Assembly: GCA_902477615.1 (NCBI GenBank)
Contig: CABSHY010000091.1
Span: 1 to 6,086 of the forward strand
Origin: an uncultured Sutterella sp.
Lineage (GTDB): Bacteria > Pseudomonadota > Gammaproteobacteria > Burkholderiales > Burkholderiaceae_F
DNA length: 6,086 nt
Reading direction: 5' to 3'
Shown: in pieces, positions 1 through 5,460 of the stretch
How positions within the stretch are numbered: position 1 is the stretch's first letter
Layout: each line of letters starts with the position of its first letter
Position numbers and translations under genes: made by a program
The notes under the pieces: generated by a model
What the model was told of the DNA's origin: nothing
Databases searched by the model: none
What the model saw: only the letters and a program-made list of their open reading frames with translations

Positions 1-630
1 GCGGAAAAGATTACGGGCCATGTCGCGTTCTTGCTCTTCAATCACCCCCGACTCGCTCCCTTCTTCAATCACAGCATGGATTTCTTCTTCCGTGACAGTA
101 GGTTCTTGCGTATCGCTCTTCCCCGTTAATTTCAAAATCAAATTTGTGGAAGCGGATAATAACTTCACAAAGGGGGCCATGATAATGGCCAACGTATTGA
201 TAGGACGAGCAATTTGGCAAGCCACGCCTTCGGGATTCATTTGACCCAAGCGCTTAGGTACCAACTCGCCCAAAATAATGGAGAAGTAGGTCACCAACAC
301 CACGACCAAAACCAAGCCCAACGTGCGAGCGGTCACGGGAGCCACTCCCATGCTATCCGTTAACCAATGAGCAACCGGTTCTGCTAACGCCGCTTCCCCC
401 ACGATACCCGACAAAATACCGATGGACGTAATCCCTACCTGAATAGCAGACAGAGCGCGCGTCGGTTCTTCATTGAGTTCCATGGCCACCTTTGCGCCTT
501 TATTACCCTCATCGTCCTTGACTTGAAGGCGGGCTCGGCGACTCGTCACCAAGGCGATTTCGCTCATGGCAAAAGCGCCATTTAAGAGAATTAATGCGAT
601 TAAACAAAAAATATTGAACCAGTTTTCCAT
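1..630 (-). CDS. CNNM/CBS-family membrane transporter ('hemolysin family'), N-terminal part, cut by left edge
   Basis: The reading frame opens with ATG at 630 and runs without a stop to base 1, giving 210 residues and lacking its C-terminus. It has the layout of a CNNM (DUF21) domain. A first hydrophobic segment at about residues 4-22 runs into MSEIAL (22-27) and the basic SRRARL (30-35). More hydrophobic stretches follow at about 60-83, 103-120 and 144-168, and the family motif GELVPKR is at 121-127. The acidic helix at about 179-210 (TEEEIHAVIEEG...GVIEEQE) is the linker that normally precedes paired CBS domains, which would lie beyond the left edge. Relatives include CorC/TlyC-type proteins and E. 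coli YtfL/PaeA, linked to divalent cation or polyamine export; 'hemolysin' is a historical label. The substrate cannot be told from this fragment. The start lies 15 nt after the pncC stop, with only a weak ribosome site, so it is probably last or late in the operon. Confidence 0.88.
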   Translation of the reverse strand, partial: MENWFNIFCLIALILLNGAFAMSEIALVTSRRARLQVKDDEGNKGAKVAMELNEEPTRALSAIQVGITSIGILSGIVGEAALAEPVAHWLTDSMGVAPVTARTLGLVLVVVLVTYFSIILGELVPKRLGQMNPEGVACQIARPINTLAIIMAPFVKLLSASTNLILKLTGKSDTQEPTVTEEEIHAVIEEGSESGVIEEQERDMARNLFR

Positions 631-645
631 TTCTGATAAAACTCG

Positions 646-1134
646 CTACTGAGAAATTCGTTGAATTAAACCTTCGATGGCGCATTGAATTGTGGCCTTG
701 CGCACGGCTTGTCGATCACCGGGGAATTCCTTTCTGACCACTTCTGGCACTTCACCTCGTCGCCCCCAGGCTAAAAAGACGGTTCCCACGGGTTTGCCGG
801 GCACGGCGCCCCCGGGCCCTGCAATGCCGGTCACCGCCACAGCGATATCGGCATTTGAATGGGCCAGGGCTCCCAAAACCATCTCCGAAGCACACTCTGA
901 AGAGACAGCTCCCACAGCTTCTAACGTCGAAGCACTCACGCCTAAAAAGTCCATTTTCGACGCATTCGTGTAGGTCACAAAGCCCCTATCAAACCATTGG
1001 CTTGAGCCTGCAATATCAGTGATTGTGTAGCTGATGCCACCGGCTGTACACGACTCGGCCGTTGCCACCATCACATGGGCCTTCTGTGCCACTTCACCTA
1101 ACTTTTGCGCTAAGGCCTCTAATTGGAAATTCAC
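646..1134 (-). CDS. pncC: Nicotinamide-nucleotide amidohydrolase, stand-alone CinA C-terminal domain protein
   Basis: The 162-residue product is a single CinA C-terminal domain. Characterised members (PncC) deamidate nicotinamide mononucleotide to nicotinate mononucleotide in the cytoplasm, recycling the NMN released by DNA ligase and other NAD-consuming reactions. Visible motifs are ATAESCTAGG (24-33) with the putative nucleophile Ser28, VTYTNASKMDFLGV (53-66) with the partner Lys60, VTGIAGPGG (101-109), and GKPVGTVFLAW (113-123). The N-terminal MoaB-like domain of full CinA is absent, which is usual for Proteobacteria. The start is GTG at 1134. No in-frame ATG lies between it and the pgpA stop, and an AGGA lies 10 nt upstream. 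pgpA ends 12 nt upstream, so the two are very likely cotranscribed. The older label 'competence/damage-inducible protein' is inherited from the name and is not a likely function. Confidence 0.93.
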   Translation of the reverse strand: MNFQLEALAQKLGEVAQKAHVMVATAESCTAGGISYTITDIAGSSQWFDRGFVTYTNASKMDFLGVSASTLEAVGAVSSECASEMVLGALAHSNADIAVAVTGIAGPGGAVPGKPVGTVFLAWGRRGEVPEVVRKEFPGDRQAVRKATIQCAIEGLIQRISQ

Positions 1135-1144
1135 GAAAAATATG

Positions 1145-1148
1145 TCCT
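1145..1148 (-). promoter_or_regulatory. Ribosome binding site deciding the pncC GTG start
   Basis: AGGA on the minus strand overlaps the pgpA stop codon (TAG at 1149-1147) and lies 10 nt before the GTG at 1134. It is the only Shine-Dalgarno-like sequence in the 12-nt gap or just upstream. It supports the GTG start and suggests coupling of pncC translation to termination on pgpA. Confidence 0.5.
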
Positions 1149-1671
1149 AAAAAAGCATTAATGCGTATTGGATGCCCCATAAAAGAAGCAACGCATAAAC
1201 CGCAGCCACGGCATCATCGAGCATGATGCCGACGCCATTTTTCATTTTACGATCAAAGAAACTTGCCGGCGGCAATTTCACGATATCAAAGAATCGGAAA
1301 GCCACAAAGCCTGCGATTTGCCAAGGCAGTGTTGCCGGAATTAAGGCGAGCACCCACCAAATCGCAAACACTTCATCAATGACGATGGAACCGTGATCGG
1401 GGACACCCAAATCTTTACTCGTTTCTTCACAAGCCCACGAACCTACAATAAAGGTCGCCGCCACAATCACTAACCACATCGCAGGCGTCACCCACGGAGT
1501 CAAAGCTACATAGACCAACCACCCAGCCAACGTTCCCCAAGTGCCCGGTGCCGGACGAATGACGCCGCTGCCGAAGAAACTGGCAATGATATGAGACAAA
1601 CGGGAAAAGGCAAAGTGCCACGTCATACGCACTTTATTCACAGGATTATCTGCACTGTATTTTTCTAACAT
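1147..1671 (-). CDS. pgpA: Phosphatidylglycerophosphatase A
   Basis: This inner-membrane enzyme dephosphorylates phosphatidylglycerol phosphate to phosphatidylglycerol, the last step before cardiolipin synthesis. The 174 residues match the family length (E. coli about 172). Signature motifs appear in order: FGSGVIRPAPGTWGTLAG (33-50), the acidic active-site segment PDHGSIVIDEV (91-101), RFFDIVKLPP (126-135) and NGVGIMLDDAVAA (145-157). Hydrophobic spans lie at about 47-80, 100-125 and 153-174. Two positions differ from the pattern I remember, VFAIWW where members often have a glycine-tryptophan pair, and VKLPP for WKPWP; neither touches the acidic residues. The ATG at 1671 lies 2 nt after the thiL stop, with GAGAG 5 nt upstream as a weak ribosome site. 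The thiL-pgpA pairing is common in Proteobacteria. Confidence 0.95.
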   Translation of the reverse strand: MLEKYSADNPVNKVRMTWHFAFSRLSHIIASFFGSGVIRPAPGTWGTLAGWLVYVALTPWVTPAMWLVIVAATFIVGSWACEETSKDLGVPDHGSIVIDEVFAIWWVLALIPATLPWQIAGFVAFRFFDIVKLPPASFFDRKMKNGVGIMLDDAVAAVYALLLLWGIQYALMLF

Positions 1672-1673
1672 TT

Positions 1674-2657
1674 CTACTCTCGGAAATGGTCAAAACCGGC
1701 AAACTGCACGTTAACCACTTCGTTTTTATCGTTCTCAAAATAAACGCCTTCCTCTATCACGCATCCAATGCGAGATAAAGGCAATCGGTGAGTCTCAGAC
1801 CATTTTAAAATGCTTTGGCGGTGCTTGGGGGAAGCAGTAAACACCAATTCGTAATCATCGCCCCCGGCCCATTGCGCCTGACGGCGGCGATCAGTATCCA
1901 TTTTGGCTAAATCCGAACTCAAAGCGGGACGATCGACCCAAAGTTTGGCACCCACCTTCGAGCGCTCCAAAATATGCCCCAAATCTTGATAAAGGCCATC
2001 AGAGACATCGGCTGCGGCTGAAGCAACGTGCGCCAACAATTCACACCCCAAAGCCACTCGAGGCGTTGGGCAATCCATACGACTTTCTAAGTACTCGGTC
2101 ACGGTTTCAGGCCACACTTTTGTACGCATCATGAGCGCCGCGTAGGCATCCCCCACCGTACCGCTTACCCAAATATCGTCGCCTACAGAGGCCCCGGCGC
2201 GCGTTACAGCGTTATGCTCAGCTTCCCCCAAAGCCGTGATCGTAATGGTGGCAGGCGATCGAGTCTCGCCCACCGTCGTGCTTTTGGTTGTATCGCCCCC
2301 TAAAAGCGCACATTGATAAGTTTGTGCTGCTTTTTTCAATCCTTCAGAAAAACCTTTTAACCAAGCTTCATTGGCTTCGGGTAAGGAAATCGCAAGAAAA
2401 AACGCACGAGGCGTCGCACCGGCCGCCGCCAAATCGGACAGATTGACAGCAAGGGCTTTGAAACCGACGGTTTGGGGATTGGCATCAGGTAAAAAATGCG
2501 TACCCAATGCAGTGGTATCCGTTGTGATGGCTAAAGTCGTATCACCGACTTTAAGAAGAGCGCAATCATCACCGATTCCTTGGGAGGGCCAGTGACTGGT
2601 CACTCCCAAAGAAAAGAAACGGTGGATGAGATCAAATTCTGACGGGCGTGTGCCCAT
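1674..2657 (-). CDS. thiL: Thiamine-monophosphate kinase
   Basis: ThiL phosphorylates thiamine monophosphate with ATP to thiamine diphosphate, the active cofactor, in the cytoplasm. The 327 residues fit the family. It has the AIR-synthase/PurM-like fold order: SEFDLIHRFF (6-15), GIGDDCALL (27-35), TTDTTALGTHF (45-55), the FKALAVNLSDLAAAGATP block (66-83) and GGDTT (120-124) in the N-terminal ATP-binding half, then GDDIWVSGTVGDA (159-171), ADVSDGLYQDLGHI (216-229) and GGDDYELVFT (265-274). The aspartates that bind magnesium in this family are present. The ATG at 2657 follows the nusB stop by 5 nt. I see no clear Shine-Dalgarno sequence in the 20 nt before it, so translation probably depends on ribosomes finishing nusB (inference). 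The gene is followed by pgpA after 2 nt. Confidence 0.97.
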   Translation of the reverse strand: MGTRPSEFDLIHRFFSLGVTSHWPSQGIGDDCALLKVGDTTLAITTDTTALGTHFLPDANPQTVGFKALAVNLSDLAAAGATPRAFFLAISLPEANEAWLKGFSEGLKKAAQTYQCALLGGDTTKSTTVGETRSPATITITALGEAEHNAVTRAGASVGDDIWVSGTVGDAYAALMMRTKVWPETVTEYLESRMDCPTPRVALGCELLAHVASAAADVSDGLYQDLGHILERSKVGAKLWVDRPALSSDLAKMDTDRRRQAQWAGGDDYELVFTASPKHRQSILKWSETHRLPLSRIGCVIEEGVYFENDKNEVVNVQFAGFDHFRE

Positions 2658-2662
2658 AGGCG

Positions 2663-3157
2663 TTATTTGTTGTTAACTTCGGTCGCACGCACTTGAGCGG
2701 CCACTTTGTCCAACACACCGTTAACATAACGGAAACCTTCAGAACCGCCGAAGTTCTTCGACAATTCCACGGCTTCGTTGATGACCACGCGGTACGGAAT
2801 TTCAATGTGGTTTTTCAATTCGTACGTTGCCAAAAGCAACACAGAGCGTTCAACCAAAGACAAGCGAGAGACATCACGGTCAACGTGAGCAGCGTAAAGG
2901 GCTTCGAGCTCTTGGGCATTTTCAATCACACCCGTCAAAAGCTCCGTGTAGTGAGCCTTGTCGCAACGTTCAAAGTCTGCAACATCAATCGCAGCACCGG
3001 CAACGGGTTCACCGTCTTCGCTTAAAACGCTCAAAAGCGTCGTATCAATGGTCTTGGCATCAAGGCCGCTGACCAAGTGTTCGTAAATGCCCAACAATGC
3101 AAATTCACGGGACAAAGAGCGAGCACCGCGGCTCGGTCGATGGGGACGTTGTGCCAT
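2663..3157 (-). CDS. nusB: Transcription antitermination protein NusB
   Basis: NusB binds the boxA RNA element with NusE (ribosomal protein S10) and joins the antitermination complex on rRNA operons. The 164 residues have the all-helical NusB layout. A basic N-terminus (MAQRPHRPSRGAR) is followed by RSLSREFALLGIYE (13-26), the position of the RNA-contacting arginine-rich helix. A long middle section (about 30-100) precedes VERSVLLLATYEL (102-114), and the most conserved stretch lies at 120-153, reading PYRVVINEAVELSKNFGG, then SEGFRYVNGVLDKVA. The E. coli protein is about 139 residues; the extra length here is mainly at the N-terminus and in the middle. The ATG at 3157 directly abuts the ribH stop. 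ribH-nusB adjacency is a classic proteobacterial arrangement. Confidence 0.97.
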   Translation of the reverse strand: MAQRPHRPSRGARSLSREFALLGIYEHLVSGLDAKTIDTTLLSVLSEDGEPVAGAAIDVADFERCDKAHYTELLTGVIENAQELEALYAAHVDRDVSRLSLVERSVLLLATYELKNHIEIPYRVVINEAVELSKNFGGSEGFRYVNGVLDKVAAQVRATEVNNK

Positions 3158-3640
3158 TTATTCCTCGTCTTCTTCAAATTCAAACATGTATTCTTTGCGG
3201 AAATTGGCCATTTCCACAGCCACGCGTGCAGCATCCGTGCCCTTTTCTTCCAAACGGGCCTTGGTTTGTTCGTCGTTTTCGGTCGTCAAGACGGCGTTGG
3301 CAATCGGAATATCCCATTCCAAGCTCACTTGCATGATGCCGGAGGCGCTTTCGTTCGAAACGATTTCGAAATGATACGTTTCACCGCGAATCACAGCACC
3401 GATTGCCACCAAAGCGTCATACTCTTCGGTTTGAGCCAATTGTTGCAATGCAAAGGGGATCTCCAAAGCACCCGGTACACGGGCCAACGTGATATCTTCT
3501 TCAACCACGCCCAAGCGAGCCAATTCAGCCAAGCAAGCCTTCAAAAGGCCTTCACCGGCGTAGTCATTGAAGCGGGCTTGAACAATACCGATACGAAGAC
3601 CGCGACCATCTAAAGAGTTTTCGATGATATCCATGGACAT
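3158..3640 (-). CDS. ribH: 6,7-dimethyl-8-ribityllumazine synthase
   Basis: RibH condenses 5-amino-6-ribitylamino-uracil with 3,4-dihydroxy-2-butanone 4-phosphate to dimethylribityllumazine, the penultimate step of riboflavin synthesis. The 160 residues carry the family pattern: QARFN (21-25) with the ring-stacking Phe24, ARVPGALEIPFALQ (53-66), GAVIRGETYHFEIVSNESA (81-99) with the proton-transferring His90, VLTTENDEQ (117-125), and Arg129 in the phosphate-binding position. After Arg129 the usual GNKG-type loop is shorter (EEKGTDAARVAVEMANF), and the protein ends in an acidic tail, FEFEEDEE. Both features resemble Burkholderiales RibH proteins as I remember them. The start at 3640 is chosen over the Met at codon 3 because GGAGA ends 6 nt upstream of it. 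The gene has a 106-nt upstream gap with a possible promoter. Confidence 0.97.
   Translation of the reverse strand: MSMDIIENSLDGRGLRIGIVQARFNDYAGEGLLKACLAELARLGVVEEDITLARVPGALEIPFALQQLAQTEEYDALVAIGAVIRGETYHFEIVSNESASGIMQVSLEWDIPIANAVLTTENDEQTKARLEEKGTDAARVAVEMANFRKEYMFEFEEDEE
3161..3166 (-). promoter_or_regulatory. nusB ribosome binding site inside the last codons of ribH
   Basis: GAGGAA is formed by the final two Glu codons of RibH and is followed directly by TAA and then the nusB ATG. The acidic tail of RibH therefore also provides the nusB Shine-Dalgarno sequence. With stop and start touching, terminating ribosomes can restart in place, so tight translational coupling is likely (inference). 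Confidence 0.6.
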
Positions 3641-3646
3641 CTTTCG

Positions 3647-3651
3647 TCTCC
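3647..3651 (-). promoter_or_regulatory. ribH ribosome binding site
   Basis: GGAGA on the minus strand is 6 nt from the ATG at 3640 and 12 nt from the second ATG at 3634. The spacing favours the upstream start. Confidence 0.65.
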
Positions 3652-3674
3652 AGTTGTAAATTCGTTACCAAAAA

Positions 3675-3703
3675 ATAATTGTGCATATTGTACTGATTTT
3701 CAA
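3675..3703 (-). promoter_or_regulatory. Candidate sigma70-type promoter for ribH-nusB-thiL-pgpA-pncC
   Basis: In the 106-nt gap between the old yellow enzyme gene and ribH, the minus strand has TTGAAA (3703-3698), a 17-nt spacer and AATTAT (3680-3675). That is five of six and four of six matches to the consensus hexamers at ideal spacing. A start near 3668 would leave a leader of roughly 27 nt holding the ribH ribosome site. A second -10-like TACAAT lies at 3692-3687, but no good -35 sits 17 nt before it. The region is A/T-rich, so chance matches are expected. The longest gap in an otherwise tight operon is nonetheless where an internal promoter would be expected. Confidence 0.4.
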
Positions 3704-3737
3704 GGGCTCTTTCGCTTTCTTTTCAAAGAAAATCAGT
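3692..3737. repeat. Perfect 10-bp inverted repeat in the OYE-ribH gap
   Basis: ACTGATTTTC at 3692-3701 is the exact reverse complement of GAAAATCAGT at 3728-3737, with a 26-nt centre. One arm overlaps the -35 hexamer of the candidate promoter. It could be a divided operator, or an RNA hairpin with a long loop. It does not look like an intrinsic terminator, because the only T-run on the minus strand (six Ts at 3675-3670) starts 16 nt beyond the stem. The arms are A/T-rich and the role is unknown. Confidence 0.6.
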
Positions 3738-3746
3738 TAATTGCAA

Positions 3747-4814
3747 TCACAAATGCATACCGCGGGCGTAAGGGCGCGGAAAGACCACGCTCTCGTCACC
3801 TAATTCGAGCGCCGCTTGCCACCCCCAATGAGGATTTAAAAGCATCGCACGACCGATATCGACCATGTCCGCCGTTTCTTGCACCAAAATGGTTTCCGCT
3901 TGCGCGGCATACTTAATCAAACCGCAACAAAGCGTGGGGATCCCCGTCGCTTCTTTCACGGCACGAGCATAAGGCAATTGATAGCCGTATTGCACATCGA
4001 TTTTTTGATCTGGTGACAGACCACCCGCAGAAACGTCTACAAATTCGCACCCGTAGCGTTGAAGTTCTTTGGCAAAAGTTATCGTCTCCTCAACGCTCCA
4101 GCCACCCTCAACCCAATCGGTTGCCGAAACTCGAACACCCACCGTCAATTGCGGTGCGGCTTCTTTAATCGCAACAAAAACCATGAGTGGCAAACGCATA
4201 CGGTTTTCTAAGCTGCCACCGAATTCGTCCGTGCGATGGTTTGTCAAGGGCGAGAGGAATTCGTGCATTAAGTAGCCGTGGGCGCAGTGCAATTCAATAC
4301 CGTCAAAACCGGCTTGTTGGGCTCTGAAGGCGGCAATGGAGAAGGCTTCGATGAGCTTATCAATCTCGGCTTTGGTCATCTCACGAGGCGCGCGGTGAGC
4401 CGGACTCAACGCAATCGCTGAAGGGGCCGCTAGCTCCCAACCGCCATCTTCCGGGTTTAAATTGATGCCTCCTAAGGCACAACTTCCCTTGCGACCGGCA
4501 TGACTTAATTGGACGATGACTTTCGTTTTGTCATCAATGTGACGCATGGTCGAAACCATTTCTCGCATAGCATCGCACTGATCATTGGTCCAAAGGCCCA
4601 AGTCATAAGGTGTAATTCGTCCTTCCGGACAAACGGCCGTGGCTTCCACGCACACTAAAGCGGCACCCGACTGGGCGAGTTTGCCGTAGTGCACGTTGTG
4701 CCAAACATTGGGCATTCCGTCAGTGGCTTGGTACATGCACATTGGCGGAACAGAAATACGGTTTTGAAGCTCCATGCCACCGATTTGGTAGGGGCTAAAA
4801 AGCTTAGTGCGCAT
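3747..4814 (-). CDS. Class III old yellow enzyme, NADPH:flavin oxidoreductase/ene-reductase (YqjM/XenA type)
   Basis: This is an FMN-dependent TIM-barrel oxidoreductase. Relatives (B. subtilis YqjM, P. putida XenA) reduce activated C=C bonds of enones, nitro compounds and other electrophiles using NAD(P)H. With ATG at 4814 it has 355 residues. Visible features are SVPPMCMY (21-28) with Cys26, the redox-tuning cysteine of this class; EATAVCPEGRIT (57-68); QLSHAGRKGS (102-111); HCAHGYL (176-182) with His176, His179 and the proton-donor candidate Tyr181; and NHRTDEFGGSLENR (192-205). The C-terminal IGRAMLLNPHW is the FMN-phosphate region. The end, PYARGMHL, has an arginine where YqjM donates an arginine finger to the neighbouring subunit. 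The iron-sulfur and second flavin domains of dienoyl-CoA reductases are absent. A GTG immediately upstream at 4817 is the alternative start; the ATG has better spacing to AGGAG. The physiological substrate is unknown. Confidence 0.93.
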   Translation of the reverse strand: MRTKLFSPYQIGGMELQNRISVPPMCMYQATDGMPNVWHNVHYGKLAQSGAALVCVEATAVCPEGRITPYDLGLWTNDQCDAMREMVSTMRHIDDKTKVIVQLSHAGRKGSCALGGINLNPEDGGWELAAPSAIALSPAHRAPREMTKAEIDKLIEAFSIAAFRAQQAGFDGIELHCAHGYLMHEFLSPLTNHRTDEFGGSLENRMRLPLMVFVAIKEAAPQLTVGVRVSATDWVEGGWSVEETITFAKELQRYGCEFVDVSAGGLSPDQKIDVQYGYQLPYARAVKEATGIPTLCCGLIKYAAQAETILVQETADMVDIGRAMLLNPHWGWQAALELGDESVVFPRPYARGMHL

Positions 4815-4820
4815 CACTGC

Positions 4821-4828
4821 TCTCCTTT
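4821..4828 (-). promoter_or_regulatory. Strong ribosome binding site of the old yellow enzyme gene
   Basis: AAAGGAGA on the minus strand places AGGAG 4 nt from the GTG at 4817 and 7 nt from the ATG at 4814, which favours the ATG. It is among the closest matches to consensus in the window. A weak 6-bp inverted repeat (4828-4833 with 4844-4849, 10-nt loop) sits immediately upstream and shares one base with it. Confidence 0.65.
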
Positions 4829-4851
4829 CAAACTTTTTCTTTCGTTTGAGA

Positions 4852-5457
4852 TTATTGATTTTGAACCTTTAACATGCGCTCAACATAGCGAGCGATCGTG
4901 TCAATTTCCAAATTGATCGGGTCTTGGGCTTTGAGGTGCTTAAGCGTCGTCACTTCGACCGTATGCGGAATCAAGTTAATGGAAACATTCGTCCCATCTT
5001 CCGTGTCCACCACATCATTAATCGTCAAAGAAACGCCATTGACCGTAATCGAACCCTTGTAGGCCAAATAGGGGCTCAAGGGTTTGGGGGCATGCACGAC
5101 CAAATGCCAGCTCTCGGCCTTGGGTTCCATCACCACAACGTGACCCACACCGTCAACGTGACCGGAAACGATGTGACCGTCCAAACGATCACCCACGCGA
5201 AGGGCTTTTTCTAAGTTCACTTCGCCTGCCTTATGAAGACCCGTCGTTTTAGACAAGCTCTCGGCTGAGACTTCAATCTTAAACGTATCACCGTCAATGG
5301 CCACCACCGTCATGCAGGCGCCGTTCACAGCAATGGAGTCACCCACTTGAACCGTCTCCAGACCCAAGGTCGGTGCATCAATCGTTAATCGAACGCCGTC
5401 ACCCAACGTTTCGGGTTCACGCACTTGACCAATGGCTTGAATAATGCCGGTAAACAT
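4852..5457 (-). CDS. ribE: Riboflavin synthase, alpha subunit
   Basis: The enzyme dismutates two molecules of dimethylribityllumazine into riboflavin and the ribitylaminouracil used by RibH; it works as a trimer in the cytoplasm. The 201 residues show the expected internal duplication of two lumazine-binding barrels. The first starts MFTGIIQAIG (1-10) and holds VGDSIAVNGACMTV (38-51) and SAESLSKTTG (64-73). The link NLEKALRVGDRLDGHIVSGHVDG (81-103) begins the second, which holds KGSITVNGVSLTI (134-146), IPHTVEVTTL (163-172) and the C-terminal NLEIDTIARYVERML (182-196). The start is fixed by the near-universal MFTGII N-terminus. AAGGA lies 10 nt upstream inside the end of ribD, whose stop is 3 nt away. 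The gene is called ribE in E. coli (formerly ribC) and also ribC elsewhere. Confidence 0.97.
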   Translation of the reverse strand: MFTGIIQAIGQVREPETLGDGVRLTIDAPTLGLETVQVGDSIAVNGACMTVVAIDGDTFKIEVSAESLSKTTGLHKAGEVNLEKALRVGDRLDGHIVSGHVDGVGHVVVMEPKAESWHLVVHAPKPLSPYLAYKGSITVNGVSLTINDVVDTEDGTNVSINLIPHTVEVTTLKHLKAQDPINLEIDTIARYVERMLKVQNQ

Positions 5458-5460
5458 CGT

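Noticed and set aside
1427..1621. 64-codon minus-strand frame inside pgpA
   Set aside because: It is an out-of-frame shadow of pgpA with no recognisable features.
3077..3613. 178-codon plus-strand open frame opposite ribH and the start of nusB
   Set aside because: It is fully antisense to two well-recognised genes and has no recognisable domain. Several other plus-strand frames overlap the same region, as expected from the codon pattern of the minus-strand genes.
3675..3705. Sigma32 (heat-shock) promoter upstream of ribH because of CCCTTGAAA
   Set aside because: The -35 half resembles the heat-shock consensus, but no C-rich CCCCAT-type -10 follows at the right distance.
3670..3737. Intrinsic terminator after the old yellow enzyme gene
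   Set aside because: The stem is A/T-rich with a 26-nt loop, and the T-run begins 16 nt after the stem rather than directly behind it.
3641..3746. FMN riboswitch (RFN element) before ribH
   Set aside because: The gap is only 106 nt and is A/T-rich. I see none of the conserved G-rich segments or multi-helix architecture of the element.
4828..4849. Hairpin between ribE and the old yellow enzyme gene as a terminator or regulator
   Set aside because: The stem is only 6 bp (TCAAAC/GTTTGA) with a 10-nt loop and no T-run on the coding strand. It is too weak to call a function.
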